From DATEPR01 sp036279295 (GTDB taxonomy: Bacteria; Actinomycetota; Actinomycetes; Mycobacteriales; Pseudonocardiaceae), in assembly GCA_036279295.1 (NCBI GenBank), contig DASUJK010000345.1:1-15975 (forward strand): a stretch of DNA of 15,975 bases, given 5' to 3'. Below are positions 1 through 5,948 of the stretch, one piece after another (the stretch's first letter is position 1; each line of letters opens with the position of its first letter). The notes under the pieces are model-generated. The model saw only the letters and a program-made list of their open reading frames with translations, was not told the origin of the DNA and did not search any database. The translations under genes were made by a program, and so were the position numbers.

Positions 1-90
1 CGGGGGGTGCTGCGCCCGATGACCTTCGCCCGCGGCCACGGCACGGTCCGCCGGCTTGTGCGCCTGGTGCGGCTGCGCTACGGGCGTTGA
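1..90 (+). CDS. C-terminal end of an unrecognised protein (partial)
   Basis: Frame 1 is open from the window edge to a TGA at 88-90 and gives 29 residues. The tail is strongly basic, with about ten Arg/His among the last 20 residues, and ends in RLRYGR. High third-position GC fits a real actinobacterial reading frame. There is too little protein to assign a family. It is on the same strand as dhaK and its stop codon overlaps a candidate -35 element for that operon, so it is probably a separate upstream transcription unit. Confidence 0.5.
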   Translation, partial: RGVLRPMTFARGHGTVRRLVRLVRLRYGR

Positions 91-114
91 GCAGGCCGTA
101 GTCGGGTGTACAAA
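87..114 (+). promoter_or_regulatory. Candidate promoter of the dhaKLM operon
   Basis: TTGAGC (87-92) and TACAAA (109-114) are separated by 16 bp, each matching four of six positions of the vegetative -35 and -10 consensus. A start near 121 would leave a leader of about 45 nt containing the GGAAGG ribosome site at 153-158. The call rests on consensus only. Confidence 0.35.
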
Positions 115-165
115 GGTGGGGAGAAACCGGATCGGTGTGGATTCGGGGCCACGGAAGGCGCTGAG

Positions 166-1167
166 ATGAAGAAGATCATCAATGACCCGTCGACCGTGGT
201 GGTCGACTCGCTGCACGGTATGGCTGTCGCTCACCCAGATCTGCTACGTATCTCCACCGATCCCGCTGTCGTCGCGAGAGCCGACGGACCGGTGGCCGGC
301 AAGGTCGGCATCGTCTCCGGTGGTGGTTCCGGGCACGAGCCGATGCACGGCGGCTTCGTCGGCCTCGGCATGTTGGACGCCGCAGTGCCCGGTGCCGTGT
401 TCACGTCGCCTACCCCGGACGGCATTCTCGCCGCTGTGCGCGAGGCCAACGGTGGTGCCGGCGTGCTGCTGATCGTCAAGAACTACACCGGTGACGTGCT
501 GAACTTCGAGACCGCCGCCGAGCTGGCCGAGGCCGAGGGCATCCCGGTGCGGTCCGTCGTGATCGACGACGACGTCGCCGTGAAGGACTCCACCTACACG
601 GCGGGCCGGCGTGGTGTCGGCGGCACGGTGCTGCTGGAGAAGATCGTCGGCGCGGCCGCACAGGGTGGCGCCGACCTGGACGCGGTGGAGACGCTGGCCA
701 AGCGGGTCATCGGCACCGTGCGGTCGATGGGCCTCGCGTTGACCGCGCCCACCGTGCCGCACGTCGGCAAGCCGAGCTTCGACCTGGCCGACGACGAGAT
801 GGAGGTCGGCATCGGCATCCACGGGGAGCCGGGGCGCGAACGGGTGAAACTGGAGCCCGCCGACTCGCTCGTCGCCAGACTGACCGAGCCCATCCTGTCC
901 GACCTGCCGTTCAACGACGGCGACCGCGCGCTGCTGTTCACCAACTCGATGGGCGGCACCCCGCTGCTGGAGCTGTACCTGGCGCACGGCATCGCGGAGC
1001 GGCTGTTCGCCGAGCGTGGTGTGACCGTGGTCCGCAGGCTGGTCGGCCCGTACATCACCAGTCTGGAGATGCAGGGCATCAGCCTCACCGCGCTCAAGAT
1101 GGACGACGACCTGATCGAGCTCTGGGACGCGCCGGTGAAGACCGCGGCGCTCCGCTGGGGGGTGTGA
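166..1167 (+). CDS. dhaK: Dihydroxyacetone kinase subunit DhaK
   Basis: This is the substrate-binding subunit of the PTS-dependent dihydroxyacetone kinase, which holds dihydroxyacetone covalently while DhaL phosphorylates it in the cytoplasm. The protein has 333 residues (E. coli DhaK has 356). Clear family motifs are SGGGSGHEPMH, the KNYTGD loop, DDDVAVKDS and GIHGEPG. His57, Asp110 and His219 match E. coli His56, Asp109 and the substrate-binding His218 with a one-residue offset, so the active site looks complete. The start is the ATG at 166, which gives MKKIIND as in known DhaK and has GGAAGG seven bases upstream. An in-frame extension to 106 has no such support. The stop overlaps the dhaL start (TGATG), indicating translational coupling. 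The product, dihydroxyacetone phosphate, enters glycolysis. Confidence 0.95.
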   Translation: MKKIINDPSTVVVDSLHGMAVAHPDLLRISTDPAVVARADGPVAGKVGIVSGGGSGHEPMHGGFVGLGMLDAAVPGAVFTSPTPDGILAAVREANGGAGVLLIVKNYTGDVLNFETAAELAEAEGIPVRSVVIDDDVAVKDSTYTAGRRGVGGTVLLEKIVGAAAQGGADLDAVETLAKRVIGTVRSMGLALTAPTVPHVGKPSFDLADDEMEVGIGIHGEPGRERVKLEPADSLVARLTEPILSDLPFNDGDRALLFTNSMGGTPLLELYLAHGIAERLFAERGVTVVRRLVGPYITSLEMQGISLTALKMDDDLIELWDAPVKTAALRWGV

Positions 1168-1826
1168 TGGGCTGCCGTACCAAGGGAGTCGTCTCGGCGC
1201 TGACCGCTGCCGCCGACGTCGTCGTGGCACACCGGGACGAACTGGTCGAGCTGGACCGGCTGATCGGCGACGGTGACCACGGCGAGAACATGCAGCGCGG
1301 GTTCCAGACCTTCGTGGTCACGATGACCCGTGCGACACCGGACACGCCTGGCGCGGTGGTGAAACTGCTTGCCACCACACTGATCTCCACCGTCGGCGGC
1401 GCGGCAGGACCGCTCTACGGCACGGCCTGCCTGCGGGCGGCCACGGCGATCGGCGACGCCGACGAGCTGACCCCGGAACTCACCGTGGCCGCGCTGAAGG
1501 CGGCGCTGGGTGGCGTGGTGGCCAGGGGCAAGGCCGAGATCGGCGACAAGACGATGGTGGACGCGCTCACGCCCGCCGTGGACGCGGCGACAGCGGCACT
1601 GGACAGCGGCGCCGACATCGCAGGTGTGCTGGTCGCGGCCGCCGATGCGGCGGCGAAGGGCGCCGAGTCGACCGTGCCGCTGGTGGCCCGCAAGGGCCGG
1701 GCGTCCTACCTCGGCGAACGCAGCGCCGGCCACCTCGATCCGGGTGCCCGGTCCACGTCGTTGCTGCTGCGGGCGTTCGCGGACTCGGCGGCCAAGGACC
1801 GGTCGGCGGCCGAGTCGGCCTCATGA
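1167..1826 (+). CDS. dhaL: Dihydroxyacetone kinase subunit DhaL (ADP-binding)
   Basis: DhaL carries a tightly bound ADP that is phosphorylated in place by DhaM and then passes the phosphate to dihydroxyacetone on DhaK. The 219-residue protein matches the family length. With the ATG at 1167, Asp30, Asp35 and Asp37 in the IGDGDHG motif fall at the same numbers as the Mg-nucleotide ligands of E. coli DhaL, which supports this start over a GTG three bases earlier. Further family motifs are SVGGAAGPLYGT, RGKAEIGDKTM and the C-terminal RKGRASYLGERSAGHLDPGA lid. It overlaps dhaK by one base and dhaM by four (ATGA), so it is the middle gene of a coupled operon. Confidence 0.95.
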   Translation: MGCRTKGVVSALTAAADVVVAHRDELVELDRLIGDGDHGENMQRGFQTFVVTMTRATPDTPGAVVKLLATTLISTVGGAAGPLYGTACLRAATAIGDADELTPELTVAALKAALGGVVARGKAEIGDKTMVDALTPAVDAATAALDSGADIAGVLVAAADAAAKGAESTVPLVARKGRASYLGERSAGHLDPGARSTSLLLRAFADSAAKDRSAAESAS

Positions 1827-2488
1827 CCGAGCTGGTCGGGCTGGTGATCGTCTCGCACAGCAGGCAGTTGGCCGATGGCGTGGTGGAGTTGGCCGGACAG
1901 ATGGCTCCCGGCGTGCCGCTGGTGGCTGCCGGCGGCATGCCGGACGGTGGTCTCGGCACGGACTTCGCCGCGGTCAGCGCGGCACTGGCCACGGCCGATG
2001 CCGGCGCGGGCGTGGTGGTGCTGTTCGACCTGGGCAGCGCCCAGATGACCGCCGACATGGCCGTGGAGACGCTGGACGATCCGTCGCGCGCGATCGTGGC
2101 GGAGGCACCGCTGGTGGAGGGCGCGGTGGCTGCTGCCGTCGCGGCTGCCGGCGGTGCCGAGCTGGCCGCCGTGGTAGCAGCGGCCGAGGGCGGCGAGCCC
2201 GATGTCCAGGAGACGACCGGGCCCGCGCAGGAAGCCGAGATCGTGCTGGCCAACGAGATCGGCCTGCACGCCCGGCCGGCCGCGCTGCTGGCCAGGTCGC
2301 TGACCGGGCTGACCGCCGACGTGACAATTCGGCTGGGCGCCAAGGAGGTCGACGCGCGCAGCGTGCTCGGCCTGCTCGGACTGGCCGCACGCAAGGGCGA
2401 CCGGCTGGTGGTTTCCGCGCGGGGCGAGCAGGCGTCTGAGGCGGTGACCCGCATCAGGGAACTCGCCGAGGACAACTTCGGCGAGTAG
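1823..2488 (+). CDS. dhaM: PTS phosphoryl donor DhaM (EIIA-Man/HPr fusion)
   Basis: DhaM relays phosphate from the PTS to ADP bound on DhaL. Two domains are visible in 221 residues. Residues 1 to about 130 are an EIIA-mannose-type domain with active His12 (VIVSHSRQLADG). Residues about 135-221 are an HPr domain with phospho-His149 (GLHARPAA) and Ser180, at the spacing of HPr Ser46. The enzyme-I-like third domain of E. coli DhaM is absent, so phosphate must come from a separate enzyme I (or EI/HPr pair) encoded elsewhere. An Ala/Gly-rich linker joins the domains. The start overlaps the dhaL stop (ATGA at 1823-1826). As the last gene of dhaKLM, its type shows that this kinase is the PTS-dependent form rather than the ATP-dependent one. 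Confidence 0.93.
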   Translation: MTELVGLVIVSHSRQLADGVVELAGQMAPGVPLVAAGGMPDGGLGTDFAAVSAALATADAGAGVVVLFDLGSAQMTADMAVETLDDPSRAIVAEAPLVEGAVAAAVAAAGGAELAAVVAAAEGGEPDVQETTGPAQEAEIVLANEIGLHARPAALLARSLTGLTADVTIRLGAKEVDARSVLGLLGLAARKGDRLVVSARGEQASEAVTRIRELAEDNFGE

Positions 2489-2518
2489 CCAGAACTCACC
2501 CGATCGGGCCTACTGGCT
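2487..2518 (+). terminator. Weak stem-loop after dhaM
   Basis: AGCCAG (2487-2492) pairs with CTGGCT (2513-2518), with a nested CCCGATCGGG inside. It begins in the dhaM stop codon. There is no T-run, so it is at best an actinobacterial-type hairpin terminator. Confidence 0.25.
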
Positions 2519-2576
2519 CGATCCGGAGACGAAGCTCACGCGAGCGTGGGCTGATCTCGTGACACCATCTCCGCAA

Positions 2577-2592
2577 GTTACCGGTGCGTAGC
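2577..2592 (+). promoter_or_regulatory. GTTAC-N6-GTAGC operator-like element upstream of the hydroxyacyl-CoA dehydrogenase
   Basis: GTTACCGGTGCGTAGC is an inverted repeat with one mismatch, ending 16 bases before the start codon. It shares ten of sixteen positions with elements upstream of the thiolase gene (9558-9573) and ccr (8940-8955), genes of the same pathway. It lies just ahead of the GGAGG ribosome site at 2597-2601. The recurrence is seen in the sequence; the operator role is inferred. Confidence 0.5.
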
Positions 2593-2608
2593 ATTCGGAG
2601 GTAGTGCC

Positions 2609-4384
2609 ATGACCCGCGAGTTCGCCACGATCGGCATCATCGGACTGGGCACGATGGGTGCCGGCATCGCCGAGGTGGTGGCCCGCACGGGCCGGCGGGT
2701 GATCACGGTCGAACTGGACGACTTCGCAGTCGATCGGGGCCGCGGCCACGTCGAGCACTCCACCGAACGGGCCGTCGCAGGTGGCAAGCTGACCGCGCGG
2801 GAGCGGACCGACCTGCTCGACCGGATCGAGTACCACACGAGCCTGTCCGCGCTGGCCGGCTGCGATTTCGTGGTCGAGGCCATCCCGGAGAGCCTGGCCA
2901 CGAAGGCCGAGGTGTTCACCGAGGTGGACGGCATCATCGGCCCCGACGTGATCCTCGCGTCCAACACGTCCTCGTTGTCGGTGACCGAGATCGGCGTGCA
3001 GACCGGTCGACCGGGCAAGGTTGTCGGGCTGCACTTCTTCAACCCGGCGCCGATCCTGAACCTGGTCGAGGTCGTGCGCACGGTGGTCACCGAGCCGGAC
3101 GTGATCGCCGATGTCGTCGCGTTCGTCCGGTCGTTGGGCAAGGAGCCGGTGGTGATCGGCGACCGGGCCGGTTTCATCGCGAACGCGCTGCTGTTCGGCT
3201 ATCTCAACCACGCGGTCCGGATGTACGAGCAGCGCTACGCGACCCGCGAGGACCTGGACGCCGCCATGCGGTTCGGTTGCGGCTACCCGATGGGCCCGCT
3301 GCAACTGCTCGACCTCATCGGTCTGGACACGGCTTATGAGATCCTGGACACGATGTATCACCAGTCGCGCAACCGGCTGCACGCACCAGCGCCACTGCTC
3401 AAGCAGATGATCACCGCCGGCCTGCTCGGTCGGAAGACCGGTCGCGGCTTCTACACCTACGACACGCCCGACTCGCCCGCCGTCGTGCCCGACGCGCACA
3501 GCCCGGTGGCCGAACAGGCCGCTGCGTCCGGCCGGGACGTGCAGCGGGTCGGCGTGATCGGCACCGGCACGATGGCCACCGGCATCACCGAGGTGTTCGC
3601 GAAAGCCGGCTTCGACGTGGTGCTGCGGGCGAGGAGCGCGGACAAGGCGGCGAAGGCGATCGCCAAGGTGCGCGCGTCCATGGACAAGGCCGTCGTCCGG
3701 GGCAGGCTGGCCGAGGCGGACCGCGATGCCGCGCTGGCGCGGATCACGCCGGCCGTCGAGTTCGACGAACTGGCCGACTGCGATCTCGTGGTCGAAGCCG
3801 TGGCCGAGGAACTGGCCGTGAAGACCGCGGTGTTCGGCGCGCTGGACGAGGTGTGCAAGCCGGGCGCCGTGCTCGCCACCACGACATCCTCACTGCCGGT
3901 GATCGAGTGCGCGGCAGCGACCAACCGACCGGGTGACGTCATCGGCCTGCACTTCTTCAACCCGGCCCCGGTGATGAAGCTGGTCGAGGTCGTCGCCACG
4001 ATCGCCACGTCGGCCGACGTCGTCGCCACCGCGCACGCCGTGTGCCTGCGGTTGCGCAAACACCCGGTGCACTGCGGCGACCGGGCTGGCTTCATCGTGA
4101 ACGCGCTGCTGTTCCCGTATCTCAACGACGCGGTGAAGATGCTGGAGGCGCACTACGCGGACGCCGACGACATCGACACCGCGATGCGGGTCGGCTGCGG
4201 CCTGCCGATGGGACCGTTCGCGCTGCTGGACGTGGTCGGCCTGGACGTGTCACTGGCCATCGAGCGGACGTTGTACAACGAGTTCCGCGAAGCCGGCTTC
4301 GCACCCGCGCCGCTGCTCGAACACCTGGTCACGGCGGGCCGCCTTGGCCGCAAGACGGGCAAGGGCTTCCGCGACTACACGTGA
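2609..4384 (+). CDS. 3-hydroxyacyl-CoA (3-hydroxybutyryl-CoA) dehydrogenase, tandem two-module protein
   Basis: This enzyme interconverts acetoacetyl-CoA and 3-hydroxybutyryl-CoA. The 591 residues are two complete copies of the roughly 285-residue Hbd fold. Module 1 (about 1-290) has the GLGTMG nucleotide loop (Gly12, 14, 17), acidic Glu35 at the end of the second strand, ASNTSSLS, catalytic His142 in GLHFFNPAP and a GDRAGFI helical domain. Module 2 (about 310-591) has GTGTMA (Gly318, Gly320, Ala323), TTSSLP, His448 in GLHFFNPAP and again GDRAGFI. Module 2 has Ala341-Arg342 where module 1 has Glu35, so cofactor preference may differ. GGAGG sits seven bases before the ATG. There is no crotonase domain, so it is not a FadB-type multifunctional protein. 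It is probably monocistronic and fits the ethylmalonyl-CoA pathway with the thiolase and ccr downstream. Confidence 0.9.
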   Translation: MTREFATIGIIGLGTMGAGIAEVVARTGRRVITVELDDFAVDRGRGHVEHSTERAVAGGKLTARERTDLLDRIEYHTSLSALAGCDFVVEAIPESLATKAEVFTEVDGIIGPDVILASNTSSLSVTEIGVQTGRPGKVVGLHFFNPAPILNLVEVVRTVVTEPDVIADVVAFVRSLGKEPVVIGDRAGFIANALLFGYLNHAVRMYEQRYATREDLDAAMRFGCGYPMGPLQLLDLIGLDTAYEILDTMYHQSRNRLHAPAPLLKQMITAGLLGRKTGRGFYTYDTPDSPAVVPDAHSPVAEQAAASGRDVQRVGVIGTGTMATGITEVFAKAGFDVVLRARSADKAAKAIAKVRASMDKAVVRGRLAEADRDAALARITPAVEFDELADCDLVVEAVAEELAVKTAVFGALDEVCKPGAVLATTTSSLPVIECAAATNRPGDVIGLHFFNPAPVMKLVEVVATIATSADVVATAHAVCLRLRKHPVHCGDRAGFIVNALLFPYLNDAVKMLEAHYADADDIDTAMRVGCGLPMGPFALLDVVGLDVSLAIERTLYNEFREAGFAPAPLLEHLVTAGRLGRKTGKGFRDYT

Positions 4385-4489
4385 TTCTGTTCGCCCAACC
4401 ACGCGGCCAACCTCCGGTACCCACTGCCGAAGCGCTCGGCATCCTGTTCGGCACACAGTTGCCAGATCGACAGTGACTCGTGCCAACAG

Positions 4490-4731
4490 CCCGGCGCTCC
4501 GGAGTTCGGCGGCGGCCAGTTCACGCCACATGGCAACGGCCTCCGCACTGACGGTCTGCCGGTGGGCTGCGCGACGGCGACCAGCGTGTCGGCCGGATCG
4601 GGGCGAGCGCGGTCCGGCAGCACCGCGCCACCGACGATCCAGCCCCACCTTGGCGTGCTCGTGGCCACGTTGGTGACCACGCCAAGGCCCGCCGATACCA
4701 CCACCGAGCCGACGACGGACCAGAAGCGCAC
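4490..4731 (-). pseudogene. Possible remnant of a small membrane protein in a 412-bp gap without an intact gene
   Basis: The stretch 4385-4796 has no convincing intact gene. On the minus strand, a frame starting at a GTG (4731) encodes a credible transmembrane segment (residues about 3-23, rich in Val and Gly) followed by TNVATSTPRWGWIVGG, a style common near the termini of actinobacterial membrane proteins. The frame then turns into Arg/Pro/Cys-rich sequence that looks non-coding. A second minus frame at about 4552-4490 reads AVAMWRELAAAELRSAG, a helix-like stretch. This could be one gene broken by a frameshift, but no family is securely recognised and no ribosome site is clear. A short intact membrane protein (4375-4731, 118 residues) is the alternative. 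Confidence 0.25.
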
Positions 4732-4796
4732 CGGACCGGCGCGGTGTCCGTACCGCGGTCCCCACGCGCTGTTCGTCGCCCGGACAGTGGTCGGCG

Positions 4797-5360
4797 TTAG
4801 CCCGCCTTCGTCGCCCAGAAGCGCAGGATCCGGCCCTGCTCGTGCTCGATGCGGACATCGCTGAACCCGGCCCTGGCCAGGCGATCAGGCAGCGTCGCCG
4901 CGTTCACGACGACCATCGTGTCGCCGACGTGCAGCAACCGGAACCGCAGGTTCAGCTGACTGTCCGACCCCGCGAACACACCGCCCGGCGCGAGCACCCG
5001 GTGGGCCTCGGCGAACAGGTCGTCCTGCAACTCGGGGGACGGTACGTGGTGCAGCATCGTGAAGCACACCACGCCGCTGAAACCGTTGTCCCGGAACGGC
5101 ATTGCCGCTCCGCTGCCCGGTACGACCGTGGCCGGCACCTCGGTCGCCAGCCGCGCCGCCCGGTCGGTGTCGACCTCCAGCGCGGTCAGGTTCGGGTAGC
5201 GCTGCGCGAGGATCTTCGTCGTCGCGCCGTAGCCGGGGCCGATCTCCAGCACGTCGGTACCGAGATCGGCCTTGTCCAACACCAGCGGCAGCCGCCCGGC
5301 CACTGTGTCCGCCCACTCCGCCGACGCACAGAGCCGACGGTGCTGCCGATTCATCGGCAT
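4797..5360 (-). CDS. Class I SAM-dependent methyltransferase
   Basis: This is a cytoplasmic methyltransferase of the Methyltransf_11/25 type with 187 residues and unknown substrate. Motif I is VLEIGPGYG at residues 37-45, and the acidic end of the second strand is LEVD at 61-64. The post-II motif is around GFSGVVCFTMLHHV and motif III is RVLAPGGVFAGSDS. The N-terminal MNRQHRRLCASAEWA is typical of an actinobacterial subgroup. The start may be the ATG at 5360 or the ATG at 5354; neither has a strong ribosome site. The gene begins three bases after the stop of the FmdB-like gene, so it is probably the second gene of a two-gene coupled operon. It has no substrate-defining domain. Confidence 0.85.
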   Translation of the reverse strand: MPMNRQHRRLCASAEWADTVAGRLPLVLDKADLGTDVLEIGPGYGATTKILAQRYPNLTALEVDTDRAARLATEVPATVVPGSGAAMPFRDNGFSGVVCFTMLHHVPSPELQDDLFAEAHRVLAPGGVFAGSDSQLNLRFRLLHVGDTMVVVNAATLPDRLARAGFSDVRIEHEQGRILRFWATKAG

Positions 5361-5363
5361 GGC

Positions 5364-5576
5364 TCAGCCACAACCACAGGCGCCACCGCAGCAGCCGCCA
5401 CCGCCACCCACGGGTGCCGGTGCGCCCGCGCGGCCGGTCATCGCGATCGTGGTGAGCAGCTTGACGGTGTCCTGGTGGCCTTCCGGACAAGCCGTCGGCA
5501 CGGATGACTCGCTCATCGGGCGGGACACCTCGAACTGGTCGGCGCACTCGCGGCACCGGTAGGCGTAGGTCGGCAT
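5364..5576 (-). CDS. FmdB-type zinc-ribbon protein
   Basis: This is a 70-residue protein starting MPTYAYRC, the signature opening of the FmdB/CxxC_CXXC_SSSS family. Cys8 and Cys11 form the first zinc knuckle. The second half uses CPEGH (a Cys/His pair) rather than CPxC, as in many actinobacterial members. The C-terminus is a Gly/Cys-rich tail, GGGGGCCGGACGCG, that could bind metal. Its function is unknown beyond putative regulatory or metal binding. The frame extends upstream to 5687, but the ATG at 5576 fits the family and sits six bases after a -10-like box. It is divergent from the gene at 5633, with only 56 bp between. Confidence 0.88.
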   Translation of the reverse strand: MPTYAYRCRECADQFEVSRPMSESSVPTACPEGHQDTVKLLTTIAMTGRAGAPAPVGGGGGCCGGACGCG

Positions 5577-5582
5577 GCGTCC

Positions 5583-5611
5583 ATTGTCGCACCGTGCGGC
5601 AGGGATGTGAC
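5583..5611 (-). promoter_or_regulatory. Candidate leaderless promoter of the FmdB-like gene
   Basis: On the minus strand GTCACA (5611-5606) and GACAAT (5588-5583) are 17 bp apart, each matching four of six consensus positions. The -10 box ends six bases before the ATG at 5576, which is the geometry of a leaderless transcript. It overlaps the inverted repeat at 5607-5623. Confidence 0.4.
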
Positions 5612-5623
5612 CGAGTCGGTTAC
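5607..5623. repeat. Imperfect inverted repeat in a divergent promoter
   Basis: GTGACCG-AGT-CGGTTAC pairs with one mismatch. It lies in the 56-bp gap between the divergent FmdB-like gene and the small Cys/His protein. It overlaps the -35 box of one gene and abuts the -10 box of the other, so it could regulate both. The protein that would bind it is unknown. Confidence 0.35.
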
Positions 5624-5626
5624 GGT
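5621..5626 (+). promoter_or_regulatory. Candidate -10 box of the small Cys/His protein gene
   Basis: TACGGT ends six bases before the GTG start at 5633, fitting a leaderless start (TANNNT then 6-7 nt). No good -35 box is seen at 16-18 bp. Confidence 0.35.
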
Positions 5627-5632
5627 CGAATC

Positions 5633-5944
5633 GTGCCCCGCCACAACCGCTCCCGCCGTGCACGTGCCGAGTCGGGGCAGGCGCCACGGCCGCTGTCCGG
5701 TGGCCTCGGCTGGGCGAAGGCCGAATCGGGTGCGGACGGGGAGTGGCTGGTCCGGCAGATACCGGCCACCGGCGCCACCAAGGTGTACCGGTGTCCCGGC
5801 TGCGACCACGAGATCCAGCCGGGCACGCCGCACGTGGTGGCGTGGCCCGCCGAGGAGCACGGCTCGGTGGCCGACCGCCGACACTGGCATTCCGGCTGCT
5901 GGAACTCCCGAGGCCGCCGGGGACCGACGACCCGGCGCTGGTAG
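5633..5944 (+). CDS. Small Cys/His-rich protein often annotated as ATP/GTP-binding protein
   Basis: The 103-residue protein has a basic N-terminus (PRHNRSRRAR), then YRCPGCDHEIQPGTPHVVAWP and a C-terminal DRRHWHSGCW. The CxxC and the later His-x-His-xx-Cys group look like one treble-clef or HNH-like zinc site. This resembles a conserved short actinobacterial protein that databases often call ATP/GTP-binding, yet no Walker A motif is visible, so I do not support that name. The GTG start at 5633 follows a TACGGT box by six bases, and no ribosome site is visible, which suggests a leaderless mRNA. The gene ends four bases from the convergent coiled-coil gene. A nucleic-acid-binding role is possible but inferred. 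Confidence 0.75.
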   Translation: MPRHNRSRRARAESGQAPRPLSGGLGWAKAESGADGEWLVRQIPATGATKVYRCPGCDHEIQPGTPHVVAWPAEEHGSVADRRHWHSGCWNSRGRRGPTTRRW

Positions 5945-5948
5945 GGGC

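Noticed and set aside
244..1733. Long minus-strand frames opposite dhaK and dhaL
   Set aside because: They are Arg/His/Gly-rich with no recognisable motif, and the plus-strand genes carry complete active sites.
2537..2548. CACGC-GA-GCGTG inverted repeat as a terminator or operator
   Set aside because: The two-base loop is too small for a hairpin, there is no T-run, and such short GC-rich repeats are common in this composition. There is no second copy to support an operator.
5607..5623. A fourth copy of the GTTAC operator
   Set aside because: The inverted repeat has GTGAC and GTTAC halves with seven-base spacing and different symmetry, and the genes are unrelated to acyl-CoA metabolism. It is kept as a separate element.
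5633..5944. ATP/GTP-binding function for the small Cys/His protein
   Set aside because: No Walker A or other nucleotide-binding motif is visible. The visible signature is a set of Cys and His residues.
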